Shown here in pieces: positions 49,536 to 57,097 of a stretch of DNA of 64,000 nt. The stretch covers positions 1 to 64,000 of the forward strand of contig CAYQNU010000010.1 in assembly GCA_964419055.1 (NCBI GenBank). The letters run 5' to 3'. The DNA comes from CAYQNU01 sp964419055 (GTDB lineage Bacteria > Bacteroidota > Bacteroidia > Flavobacteriales_D > Parvicellaceae). Under the pieces are notes generated by a model, which was not told the DNA's origin, did not search any database, and saw only the letters and a program-made list of their open reading frames with translations. Both the position numbers and the translations under genes were made by a program. Numbering within the stretch: position 1 is the first letter of the stretch; every line of letters begins with the position of its first letter.

Positions 49536-49556
49536 ATAAATCCTAAATTGAAAAAA

Positions 49557-50525
49557 TCATTTTGCATTAGCCTCTAGATGACATTCGTAAACAGTGTCAT
49601 TAGCTTTGTATATCAATTCTCTAAGCGATAGCAGCGAAGCTAAGGCTACTTGAGAATAATTTTGCGAGGCATTTTTAAACCCCCCATATTCATTTTGCCA
49701 CATTTGCCTGATCAATTCTTGACCTCCTCTTTTTGGATTCATATGGGTCATTAATCCTTGTACATTGCCTGCTCCTGCATGATAAATATGCAACACAAAC
49801 AAACGAAACCAAAGGTCGGTTTCATGATACCCTAAATTGTGTCGGTCTAATATCCTTTTTGCTTCGGGAATACAGGTTTTTCTCAATAAACTGGCTGCTC
49901 CCATAGCTGATTTATCAAAATCTTCTCGTTCGTCCACCGTTTTGTTCACCGTGAGGCCATGGTTAATGGCCACTGATTTCATTAGTTGAAAAGGACCATA
50001 AGCTCCCACTGTACTGTAAGCCAATTTTCCTGGACTTTCTATCAATAAGATGGTTTGAGCATACCAAGGATCGGTTTTATAATGCTGAAAAATAGCTATT
50101 GCTTTAGAAATACTAGGCATTACTTTATTAAAATCATAAAAATGACTTTTTCCACTGGTCACATACAACAAGGTGCTATCAGGTAATCTAAACTTCTTGC
50201 GAATACTGTCCTTGTAGATGGTTTTTTCGGCTTCCGTTTGTGATTTCCATTTTTTAAAAGATTCTTTTCCTAAAATTTTTCGATTAGAGGCAATATTGAT
50301 TAAACACGAATCGGGTGTCAAACGCATAATCTCTTGCCAAAAGAGCGGCTGACCCAGTGTATCCCATTTTTCCTCAACTAAATTATTCGTACATACAAAA
50401 ACCCGCTGCAAGGTATCACCCCGCTTATGTGTTTCAATTAATCTACAATTTTGTGCAGACACTAATTGACCGAACCATAAGATTGCGACAAGAACAACTA
50501 AAATTTTGAAACGGGAATAAACCAT
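49557..50525 (-). CDS. SLT-type lytic transglycosylase
   Basis: A 322-residue periplasmic protein with a signal peptide (cleavage near residue 24, after LVSAQ). The C-terminal half is a soluble-lytic-transglycosylase (lysozyme-like) domain: the catalytic Glu is in ILLIESPGKLAYSTVGAYGP (about residue 158) followed by FQLM, then the late AGAGNVQGLM motif. These enzymes cut the peptidoglycan glycan strand. The first half (about 30-135) has no recognised domain; it includes Cys-rich N-terminal and middle segments. It is divergent from the TPR histidine kinase at 50703. Confidence 0.85.
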   Translation of the reverse strand: MVYSRFKILVVLVAILWFGQLVSAQNCRLIETHKRGDTLQRVFVCTNNLVEEKWDTLGQPLFWQEIMRLTPDSCLINIASNRKILGKESFKKWKSQTEAEKTIYKDSIRKKFRLPDSTLLYVTSGKSHFYDFNKVMPSISKAIAIFQHYKTDPWYAQTILLIESPGKLAYSTVGAYGPFQLMKSVAINHGLTVNKTVDEREDFDKSAMGAASLLRKTCIPEAKRILDRHNLGYHETDLWFRLFVLHIYHAGAGNVQGLMTHMNPKRGGQELIRQMWQNEYGGFKNASQNYSQVALASLLSLRELIYKANDTVYECHLEANAK

Positions 50526-50702
50526 AATAATGAATTAATTACAACAATAAGTAGCTAAATAACCTCTTTATCAAATATAAAGTTACAGGTTATTTACAAA
50601 AATTCAAACAAAAATTTGTTAATCTATTATTTTATGTACCAAAGATTAATAAACGAATTGACCAAAAAGTTTTACATTTAACCCAAATTTCAACACCATT
50701 TA

Positions 50703-52544
50703 ATGAAGAGTGAAGTATACATAAGGACCTCCAACTACCTTTCTAAATGGATTGTTATTTTATTGGCTTTTTATACAATTAATGGTTTTGGACAAGATGT
50801 AACCAAAATTGAATCCTACTTAAAAACCATTTCTTTAGGCAAGCAGGATACCACTACAATTAATGCTTACAATGAATTAGCAACAGAATTCTTGGGCAAT
50901 TCAGATGAAAAAGCAAAAGAATATGCCACAAAAGGACTTCAATTAGGCAAGAAGCTAAATCAAGCTAAACATCAATCTTGGTCACTCAATTTAATTGGCA
51001 TGTCCTATGACTATTTAGGTAAACCCGATAGCGCTTTGTATTTTTACTATGAGTCCATCAAATTAAAAGCAGCCTTAAATGACTTAGATGGTTTAGGTGC
51101 TGTTTATATGAATATTGGTGTGTTATATTATTATCAGAATGACATAAAAAATGCATTATCTAACTATGATATTGCCCTAGAGTTTTATATAAAATCGAAT
51201 AATTTGAGCAAAGTTGCCGGCATATTAAATAACAAAGCCATTTTGTTCAGAGAAGAAAAAAAGTATGCAGAAGCTTTGGAGGTATTTAACCAATCTCTCA
51301 AAATAAAAAACGAACTAAAAGATACCATTGGAATTGCTAATGCATTGGGTAATATAGGCGTTGTAAATCAATATCTAGGAAATTATGAGTTGGCAGAGGA
51401 ATATTATAAAAAATCATTATTCTTCGATAGCATCATTTCAAATCATTATAATCTGGTATCCTCCTATCTTAGTTTAGCTGAATTGCATCTCATTGAAAAA
51501 CATTTTAATGAAACAAAAAAATATTTAGATCAATCTATTGTGTTGGGTGAAAAAATAAAAGCCATTCATTATTTAGATGATGCTTTCAAGTTGTATGCAG
51601 TATATGACAGTATAATGGGCGATTTTGAAATGGCATTTTACCATCAAAAAAAGGCTCAATATTATGCTAACGAGGTGGCTAATGAAGAGCGCATACAGCA
51701 AATGGATAAATTGAATGTGCTTTATAAGACCGAAGAAAAAGAACAGGCCATTACCAACCTCAAGGCACAAACGGAATTAGACCAGTTAAAAATTTCATCT
51801 AAAAACACGCAACTAGCCTTGATGATTGCCTTATTCATTCTGCTATTGGTTGCTTCATTTTATATGGTTTATATTTATCGAAAAATAAATCAAAACAGGA
51901 AAGAACTCGATCAAAAAAATAAAATCATTTCCCATTCTTTAGAAGAGAAAGAAGTGCTGCTGAAAGAAATTCATCATAGGGTGAAAAATAATCTACAAGT
52001 GATTTCTAGCTTATTGAATTTACAATCAAGGTATATTAAAGATTCCCGGGCAATTGAAGCCATAAATGAAAGTAAAGAACGCATAAATGCCATATCCCTT
52101 TTGCATAAAGAAATATACCAAAACGAAGTGCTGAAAGAGATTCATACGAAAAACTATTTTGAGAATTTAATTGATACCATACAGAATACATTTGATCCAG
52201 ATAAACGCATCCAACTCCTGCTTGATATAGAGGACATACATTTAGATATTGATACGCTTATTCCTTTGGGGTTAATCGTTAATGAAATTTTTACTAACTG
52301 TTACAAATATGGAACTACCCAAGATAATCCACAATTTGTGTTTACATTTAAAAAAAGAGATTCACAGATATACCTTATTGTAAAAGACAATGGAAAGGGT
52401 TTTCCAGTGGGGATGAATAGTGAAAATATAGATTCTTTGGGGCTAAAGTTGATTTCCTTATTTTCAAAAAAGTTACAAGCAGAATTGAACTACACGTCAA
52501 ATGGTGGAGCACAAGTTGAAATTTCATTTAAATTTGTAAAATAA
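50703..52544 (+). CDS. TPR sensor histidine kinase, HisKA_2 type
   Basis: A 613-residue membrane sensor. A signal peptide precedes a periplasmic TPR domain (about residues 35-340, with at least five repeats such as LIGMSYDYLGKPDSALYFYY and NIGVLYYYQNDIKNALSNYD). One membrane span lies at about 372-394. A short coiled coil leads to the HisKA_2 phosphoacceptor motif LLKEIHHRVKNNLQVISSLL with the His at 424/425, and the ATP-binding domain (about 480-613) has PLGLIVNEIFTNCYKYG and the glycine box VKDNGKGFP. It overlaps the response regulator gene by one base, so they are coupled. The TPR sensor is likely to bind a periplasmic protein or peptide. Confidence 0.93.
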   Translation: MKSEVYIRTSNYLSKWIVILLAFYTINGFGQDVTKIESYLKTISLGKQDTTTINAYNELATEFLGNSDEKAKEYATKGLQLGKKLNQAKHQSWSLNLIGMSYDYLGKPDSALYFYYESIKLKAALNDLDGLGAVYMNIGVLYYYQNDIKNALSNYDIALEFYIKSNNLSKVAGILNNKAILFREEKKYAEALEVFNQSLKIKNELKDTIGIANALGNIGVVNQYLGNYELAEEYYKKSLFFDSIISNHYNLVSSYLSLAELHLIEKHFNETKKYLDQSIVLGEKIKAIHYLDDAFKLYAVYDSIMGDFEMAFYHQKKAQYYANEVANEERIQQMDKLNVLYKTEEKEQAITNLKAQTELDQLKISSKNTQLALMIALFILLLVASFYMVYIYRKINQNRKELDQKNKIISHSLEEKEVLLKEIHHRVKNNLQVISSLLNLQSRYIKDSRAIEAINESKERINAISLLHKEIYQNEVLKEIHTKNYFENLIDTIQNTFDPDKRIQLLLDIEDIHLDIDTLIPLGLIVNEIFTNCYKYGTTQDNPQFVFTFKKRDSQIYLIVKDNGKGFPVGMNSENIDSLGLKLISLFSKKLQAELNYTSNGGAQVEISFKFVK

Positions 52545-53158
52545 TGACGGATATCTATATACTTGTTGTTGAGGACGATCCAGTAATAGCGGAAGATATT
52601 TGCTTTTATTTGCAAGATGCGGGCTATAAAAACAGCTTGGTTGCTTACAATTGGGAATCGGCTATTTCCATTTTAAACCATAGAACCGTAGATTTTATTT
52701 TCTTGGATTACCATTTAAACGACCATAAATCGGGAGTAGATATTGCTAAAGAAATTAACCTCAATTATCATTTACCTTTCGCATTTATCACTTCCTATTC
52801 GGACAAAAAATCGATAGACGAAATAAAAGTATTGCACCCAGTGGGTTATATCGTAAAACCATTTAACGGCAAAGATATTCCAGCCGTATTGCAATTAGGA
52901 CTGGAACTGTATTATTCATACATGGAACACAAGGGCGTTTTTGACATCACTAAATTAAACGTATTTTTATCAGATCCGCTAACATCTAAGGAATTAGACG
53001 TTGTAATGAAGCTATTGGAAGGTAAAAGAAACCAACAAATTTCGGATGAATTGTTTGTTTCAATTAATACTACAAAAACTCATTTAAAAAATATCTTCAT
53101 CAAAATGAATGTAACATCTAGAACAGAGGCTATGAGTATTTTATCAAGATGTAAGTAG
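52544..53158 (+). CDS. LuxR/NarL-type response regulator
   Basis: A 204-residue response regulator. The receiver domain (about 1-120) has the acidic pair Asp11/Asp12, the phosphoacceptor Asp55 in FIFLDYHLND, Thr83 and Lys105 in GYIVKPF. The C-terminal LuxR-type helix-turn-helix (about 143-204) shows LTSKELDVVMKLLEGKRNQQ and SINTTKTHLKNIFIKMNV, so it binds DNA. It overlaps the upstream kinase by one base (TAATG) and is its cognate partner. Target genes cannot be identified from the window; the divergent lytic transglycosylase upstream is a possible one. Confidence 0.94.
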   Translation: MTDIYILVVEDDPVIAEDICFYLQDAGYKNSLVAYNWESAISILNHRTVDFIFLDYHLNDHKSGVDIAKEINLNYHLPFAFITSYSDKKSIDEIKVLHPVGYIVKPFNGKDIPAVLQLGLELYYSYMEHKGVFDITKLNVFLSDPLTSKELDVVMKLLEGKRNQQISDELFVSINTTKTHLKNIFIKMNVTSRTEAMSILSRCK

Positions 53159-53218
53159 TTATTTTTTTTGATTTTAAATATCACTCAAAGGGGTGAGAAG
53201 GGTATTTTTCAATCGTAT

Positions 53219-53226
53219 TACTTTTG
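53219..53226 (+). promoter_or_regulatory. -7 box of the secreted protein at 53247
   Basis: TACTTTTG is an exact TAnnTTTG match 20 bases before the start codon. No clear -33 element. Confidence 0.4.
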
Positions 53227-53246
53227 ATTATTAAAAATTAATTACA

Positions 53247-54491
53247 ATGAAAAAATATCTTTTTACGAGCTTGGTATTGTTTGCAACATCCTACTCAGCT
53301 CAAGTATTTACCCCTACCGATTTTAGCAGTGACGGGTATCCATTTAGCATTGGTTTTCCTGCTAAAATAACAAAAACCACCAATCCTTCTACGCACGATA
53401 CTATGCTAACGGCTCATGCTACCTATTCGGGGATAACTTATGCCATATCTGTTTCGAAGGTAAAATCTATTGAAATTGCTGAAAAGTCGAGTGTATCTGT
53501 TATATCAAAATTAGAGTCAAAAGCTGCTCAAGTAGATGCGAAAAAGTCATCTGATATTGCTGGAAATCCCTGCACGGTGTTGAACTACAAAAATGACAAA
53601 GGTTCGTTTATTACGATGAATTGTTTTAGCAAAGATCGTTACATTTATCAAGTGTACACGTTGAATAAAAATGGGTATTTAAATGACGCATCCAACGGAT
53701 TGTATTTTAAAACCCTTTCAATTAGCTCCAAACCAAACAAAGGAAATGGAGTAATTACGCAAAACACTCCCAATTCAACAACCACTACTTCTTCAACTCC
53801 TTCTACCGTTACAACCCAACAAGTTACCCAATCATCGGGTTGGAAAGTAAATGATCGCGCTGAAATTTTTGACACCAAAGAGAATAAATGGTTTGGATGT
53901 ATTATTCTAAAAGACAATGGAAACAATACGTATAAAATAGGCTATGATGGATATGGTGACACGTATGATGAAGATGTTGAGGCATCTCGAATAATGAAGC
54001 CCACTTCAAACACTACTCCAACAAATGTTGGATATATTAGAGCAGTAAAGGGAAGCACCGTTTCTATAAAAGGGAACTTAAAAAATGGTCAACTAATGGA
54101 AGATTTAGAATGGGCTGAATCCAGTTCAATGGCGTGTTGGGTTGGCATAAGAAATGTAGAGTTTGAAGGCAATCATTTGGGCTATTGGATTGATTTACCT
54201 AAAAAATCCATAGTAAAAATAACGGTTACTCCAACCAGTTCAAAAACAAGAATCAACTTGTATGGATATTCAGGATATGATTTTATAAAAATACCACCTT
54301 ATGTTAGCCGTTGCACCAGTTGTGAAGCTTCTTTTCCTGAGTGGATTGGACAACCCAATTTGTCTGAACCAGCAAAACCTCAAACCATTGAATTTAATGC
54401 CACTACCATCCGTAACAGAGTATACATTGGTGTAGCAGGGGCAAGAAATGTGTTAGATGGAGAATTTACATTAACGATAGAGATGCAATAA
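53247..54491 (+). CDS. Secreted protein with an Agenet/Tudor-like segment
   Basis: A 414-residue exported protein (signal peptide, cleavage near residue 18). The first part (about 25-160) is beta-rich with a Cys pair (GNPCTVLN and FITMNCFSKD). A Thr/Ser/Gln-rich linker (about 175-195) joins it to an Agenet/Tudor-like module: WKVNDRAEIFDTKENKWFGC followed by DGYGDTYDEDVEASRI, typical of small charged beta-barrels. The last part (about 260-414) is another beta domain with Cys pairs (CTSCEASFPEWIG). Function unknown; the Tudor-like segment in a secreted bacterial protein is odd. A terminator follows at 54514. Confidence 0.65.
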   Translation: MKKYLFTSLVLFATSYSAQVFTPTDFSSDGYPFSIGFPAKITKTTNPSTHDTMLTAHATYSGITYAISVSKVKSIEIAEKSSVSVISKLESKAAQVDAKKSSDIAGNPCTVLNYKNDKGSFITMNCFSKDRYIYQVYTLNKNGYLNDASNGLYFKTLSISSKPNKGNGVITQNTPNSTTTTSSTPSTVTTQQVTQSSGWKVNDRAEIFDTKENKWFGCIILKDNGNNTYKIGYDGYGDTYDEDVEASRIMKPTSNTTPTNVGYIRAVKGSTVSIKGNLKNGQLMEDLEWAESSSMACWVGIRNVEFEGNHLGYWIDLPKKSIVKITVTPTSSKTRINLYGYSGYDFIKIPPYVSRCTSCEASFPEWIGQPNLSEPAKPQTIEFNATTIRNRVYIGVAGARNVLDGEFTLTIEMQ

Positions 54492-54513
54492 CCAATAACA
54501 ATTTGAAACAAAA

Positions 54514-54547
54514 AAAAGGGGAATTAATTTTAGTTAATTCCCCTTTT
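54514..54547. terminator. Bidirectional terminator
   Basis: AAAAGGGGAATTAA (54514-54527) and TTAATTCCCCTTTT (54534-54547) pair perfectly over 14 positions with a six-base loop, with A and T runs on the two sides. It serves the convergent genes at 53247 and 54572. Confidence 0.9.
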
Positions 54548-54571
54548 AAATTTTAATTTATTTAGAAATCA

Positions 54572-55111
54572 TTATGCTTTCTTTTTCAATGTCATAGTAG
54601 CGCTTGTTCCTTTTACCATTGCATTTACGTCAACACCCTCAGGCATTTCGGCCATAGCTTCATCAAATTCAGCACCCATTACTTTTTTCATTTGCTCCAT
54701 TGCAGATTCAGCTGTTAAATGTAAAACAACTTTATCTTTAGATGATTCAGTAACTTCGATAGAAAATTCAAATTTTTGACCTTCCAATTCTCCAGAAAGA
54801 ACCAAATTGCTGCCGTCAACTTTCCAAGAAAAATCTTTAGTTTCACCTGTAGGTCCAACTGTTAAAACACCGCCTTCTTTAAAATCAATTACTACTTGTT
54901 CAGCAACAAATTGCATTCCTTTTACTTCACTTACTCCCGCTTCAACTTCTGGTTTAAATTCAGGTGGAATTCCATCACCTAATTTTACATCTAGGCTTGA
55001 CAAATCAGCTGTCCACTGACCTACGATGTCTTTCTCTAAGCTACCACCACAAGAGTTTAACCCAAATACTGAAGCCGTAAGGAATAATCCGAAAATAATT
55101 GATTTTTTCAT
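54572..55111 (-). CDS. Small lipoprotein, lipocalin-like
   Basis: A 179-residue lipoprotein (lipobox LNSC, Cys21). The early IVGQWTADLSSLDVKLG block, a later strand run with FSWKVDGSNLVLSGELEGQK and the acidic C-terminal half resemble the small lipocalin-like/DUF4923-type lipoproteins common in Bacteroidota, which are thought to bind small ligands or help assembly; function is not established. It is the first of a series of minus-strand genes to 57010 that may share transcripts. Confidence 0.7.
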   Translation of the reverse strand: MKKSIIFGLFLTASVFGLNSCGGSLEKDIVGQWTADLSSLDVKLGDGIPPEFKPEVEAGVSEVKGMQFVAEQVVIDFKEGGVLTVGPTGETKDFSWKVDGSNLVLSGELEGQKFEFSIEVTESSKDKVVLHLTAESAMEQMKKVMGAEFDEAMAEMPEGVDVNAMVKGTSATMTLKKKA

Positions 55112-55160
55112 GTTTTTTGATTTTGGTTTTTATTTGTTTTATTTAGAATTTAACGTTTTT

Positions 55161-55649
55161 TTAATGGTGATGACCACCTTCTCCATGAACGTGTCCGTGA
55201 GCAATTTCTTCATTTGAAGCAGCTCTTACATCAACAATCTCGACATCAAAAGTAAGATCCATTCCAGCCAATGGGTGATTCATATCCAGTGTAACATCAT
55301 CGCCTTCAATTTTTGTAACTACTGCAATCATTGGTCCTTCATTGGTTTCTACTTGCACTTCCATACCTTCCATCAACGTTTCTTCACCTTCAGATTGAAA
55401 ACCACTTAAGGGAACAATCTCCAATAATTCATCATAATATTCACCGTAAGCATCTTTAGCATTTACGTGAGCTGTTAACTTATCACCTGCTAATCTACCT
55501 TCTAATTGATTTTCAAGACCGGGAATTAAAGCTCCTACTCCGTGTAAATAAGTTAATGGATGACGACCAGCAGATGAGTCCAATAATTGACCCTCTCCAT
55601 TTGTCAATGTGTAGTGAACTTGCACTACTGAGTGTTTGGTTATATTCAT
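55161..55649 (-). CDS. slyD: SlyD-like FKBP-type peptidyl-prolyl isomerase
   Basis: A 162-residue protein with the SlyD arrangement: FKBP half-domain with VVQVHYTLTNGEGQLLDSSA and LTYLHGVGALIPGLENQLEG, an inserted IF (chaperone) domain (about residues 72-125), then the second FKBP strand pair ending FDVEIVDVRAASNEEIAHGH. The C-terminus is His-rich (GHVHGEGGHHH), the nickel-binding tail known in SlyD. It isomerises prolyl bonds, acts as a chaperone, and may deliver nickel; no Ni enzyme genes are near. Cytoplasmic. Confidence 0.93.
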   Translation of the reverse strand: MNITKHSVVQVHYTLTNGEGQLLDSSAGRHPLTYLHGVGALIPGLENQLEGRLAGDKLTAHVNAKDAYGEYYDELLEIVPLSGFQSEGEETLMEGMEVQVETNEGPMIAVVTKIEGDDVTLDMNHPLAGMDLTFDVEIVDVRAASNEEIAHGHVHGEGGHHH

Positions 55650-55670
55650 TATTATTTGTATTTCTATCTA

Positions 55671-56105
55671 TTATTCCATAAAACCTACCATAATTGATAC
55701 ACATCCTTGGCTTTCAATACCATTTGCTGATTTCGCCTCTGGAATCGTAACTTCCACAATTAACTGTTGTGTAGATGCTACTTTAAAATCAAAAATATTG
55801 GCTTTTTTGGTTTTTGAGTTGTAAATTTCATTTCTGTCTACGTCCAAAATTCTAAAGGTCATACCTTTTAATTGTTCTTGTGCACAAACTAAAATACGGT
55901 ATTTTTGACCGCTGTAAAAAGTTAGTAATATATCGGCTTTATCACCAGGAAACAAAATGGCAGAGTTTAACTGTCCATTGTGTATGTAGGGAGCCATAGC
56001 GGGTCTACATTCTTTTTTTGCATACGTTCTGCAACTCTGACCGAATGAAAGATTTGTAAATGATATTACTGCTACAATTACTAGTAATGCTTTAAGTGTT
56101 TTCAT
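55671..56105 (-). CDS. Unknown secreted or periplasmic protein
   Basis: A 144-residue protein with a signal peptide (cleavage near residue 22 after LSFGQ). The mature part contains three Cys residues near the start and middle (QSCRTYAKKECRP and LVCAQEQ) and one near the end (SQGCVSIMVG), which could form disulfides in the periplasm. The strand-rich segments give an overall beta sandwich feel. No family recognised. It lies 21 bases downstream of the lipoprotein at 56126, in the same direction. Confidence 0.55.
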   Translation of the reverse strand: MKTLKALLVIVAVISFTNLSFGQSCRTYAKKECRPAMAPYIHNGQLNSAILFPGDKADILLTFYSGQKYRILVCAQEQLKGMTFRILDVDRNEIYNSKTKKANIFDFKVASTQQLIVEVTIPEAKSANGIESQGCVSIMVGFME

Positions 56106-56125
56106 AGATTCTAAAATGTAAATGG

Positions 56126-57010
56126 TTAATTAGTAATATCTGCTCTAATTTCTGCAATTTTTTGAGTTAATTCTTTCAAAAGATCATCAGACATTTCTAA
56201 TTGAATTTTCTGCCCAACTACAGGCATTCCCTCTTCATCTGCATTGTTTTCGGTAACTTTCACTTCTTTAATTTGATCAAAAATAGTTTTCAATTCTTCA
56301 TAGGAAACTATTATTTCTTCCAAACCTTTAGAATTTTCGTAAGATTTTAATAGATTGAGTAAATTTTCAATTGAATATTTTTGTTCAGCAATTCTTTGTT
56401 TGATCTCTTCATTTTTTGGATTCAATACCGACAATTGCGTGGCTAAATAGATACCTTCTAACCAACCTCCAGCTACAATAAGGGCTGAAACATTTTCACG
56501 ACCTTCATCCATTAATTGATTATCAATTTGCCAAAAAGTTTCTGAAATAATGGTTTGCATGGAATCTTTATTCTCGACATTTTCTTCAATTCTACCGGTT
56601 ACTTCTTTGGTAAATACCCCTCCAACACCTAAATCGTTACCCAACTTTTCAGCACAAGACAAAAACATATACATGTCATTTGATTGATTAAAAACACTGG
56701 CATAATTTAAGTCGGCTCCATAGATACCCATAGCTAAAGCCTGGTTTACGACACCACTAAAACCATCCAACTTTTTAGGATCTAAGGGTAAATTCCATTC
56801 GTAAGTTGCCCCTGCTTGTTTTAGAATATTAACTGTTTCTACTGGTGAAGGTATATTGAAAAATATATTTTCGATATTTTCAGTTCTGTCCTCTAATTCA
56901 GATTTCACTTCTACTACTTTTCCGTCTCCTGTAGTATCTTTATCACCACCACAAGAAACAAGCAAAACGGACGATGTCAGGACGCAAAAAACGTTTTTAA
57001 TTATAGACAT
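56126..57010 (-). CDS. Unknown lipoprotein with helical body
   Basis: A 294-residue lipoprotein (lipobox LVSC, Cys20) followed by a Gly/Asp-rich linker. The body (about 50-294) is predicted largely helical with amphipathic segments such as YGADLNYASVFNQSNDMYMF and LIVAGGWLEGIYLATQLSVL, and short coiled stretches near the end (DLLKELTQKIAEIRADI). I do not recognise a family. It lies 21 bases upstream of the 55671 gene and 88 bases downstream of polA, on the same strand. Confidence 0.6.
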   Translation of the reverse strand: MSIIKNVFCVLTSSVLLVSCGGDKDTTGDGKVVEVKSELEDRTENIENIFFNIPSPVETVNILKQAGATYEWNLPLDPKKLDGFSGVVNQALAMGIYGADLNYASVFNQSNDMYMFLSCAEKLGNDLGVGGVFTKEVTGRIEENVENKDSMQTIISETFWQIDNQLMDEGRENVSALIVAGGWLEGIYLATQLSVLNPKNEEIKQRIAEQKYSIENLLNLLKSYENSKGLEEIIVSYEELKTIFDQIKEVKVTENNADEEGMPVVGQKIQLEMSDDLLKELTQKIAEIRADITN

Positions 57011-57097
57011 AAATATATTTAATAGTTAATTTTAAATTTCGAGTGCTAAAGATAAATCAAATTATTCAAGTGGTTAAAAAAAATGGAATAAAATTTT

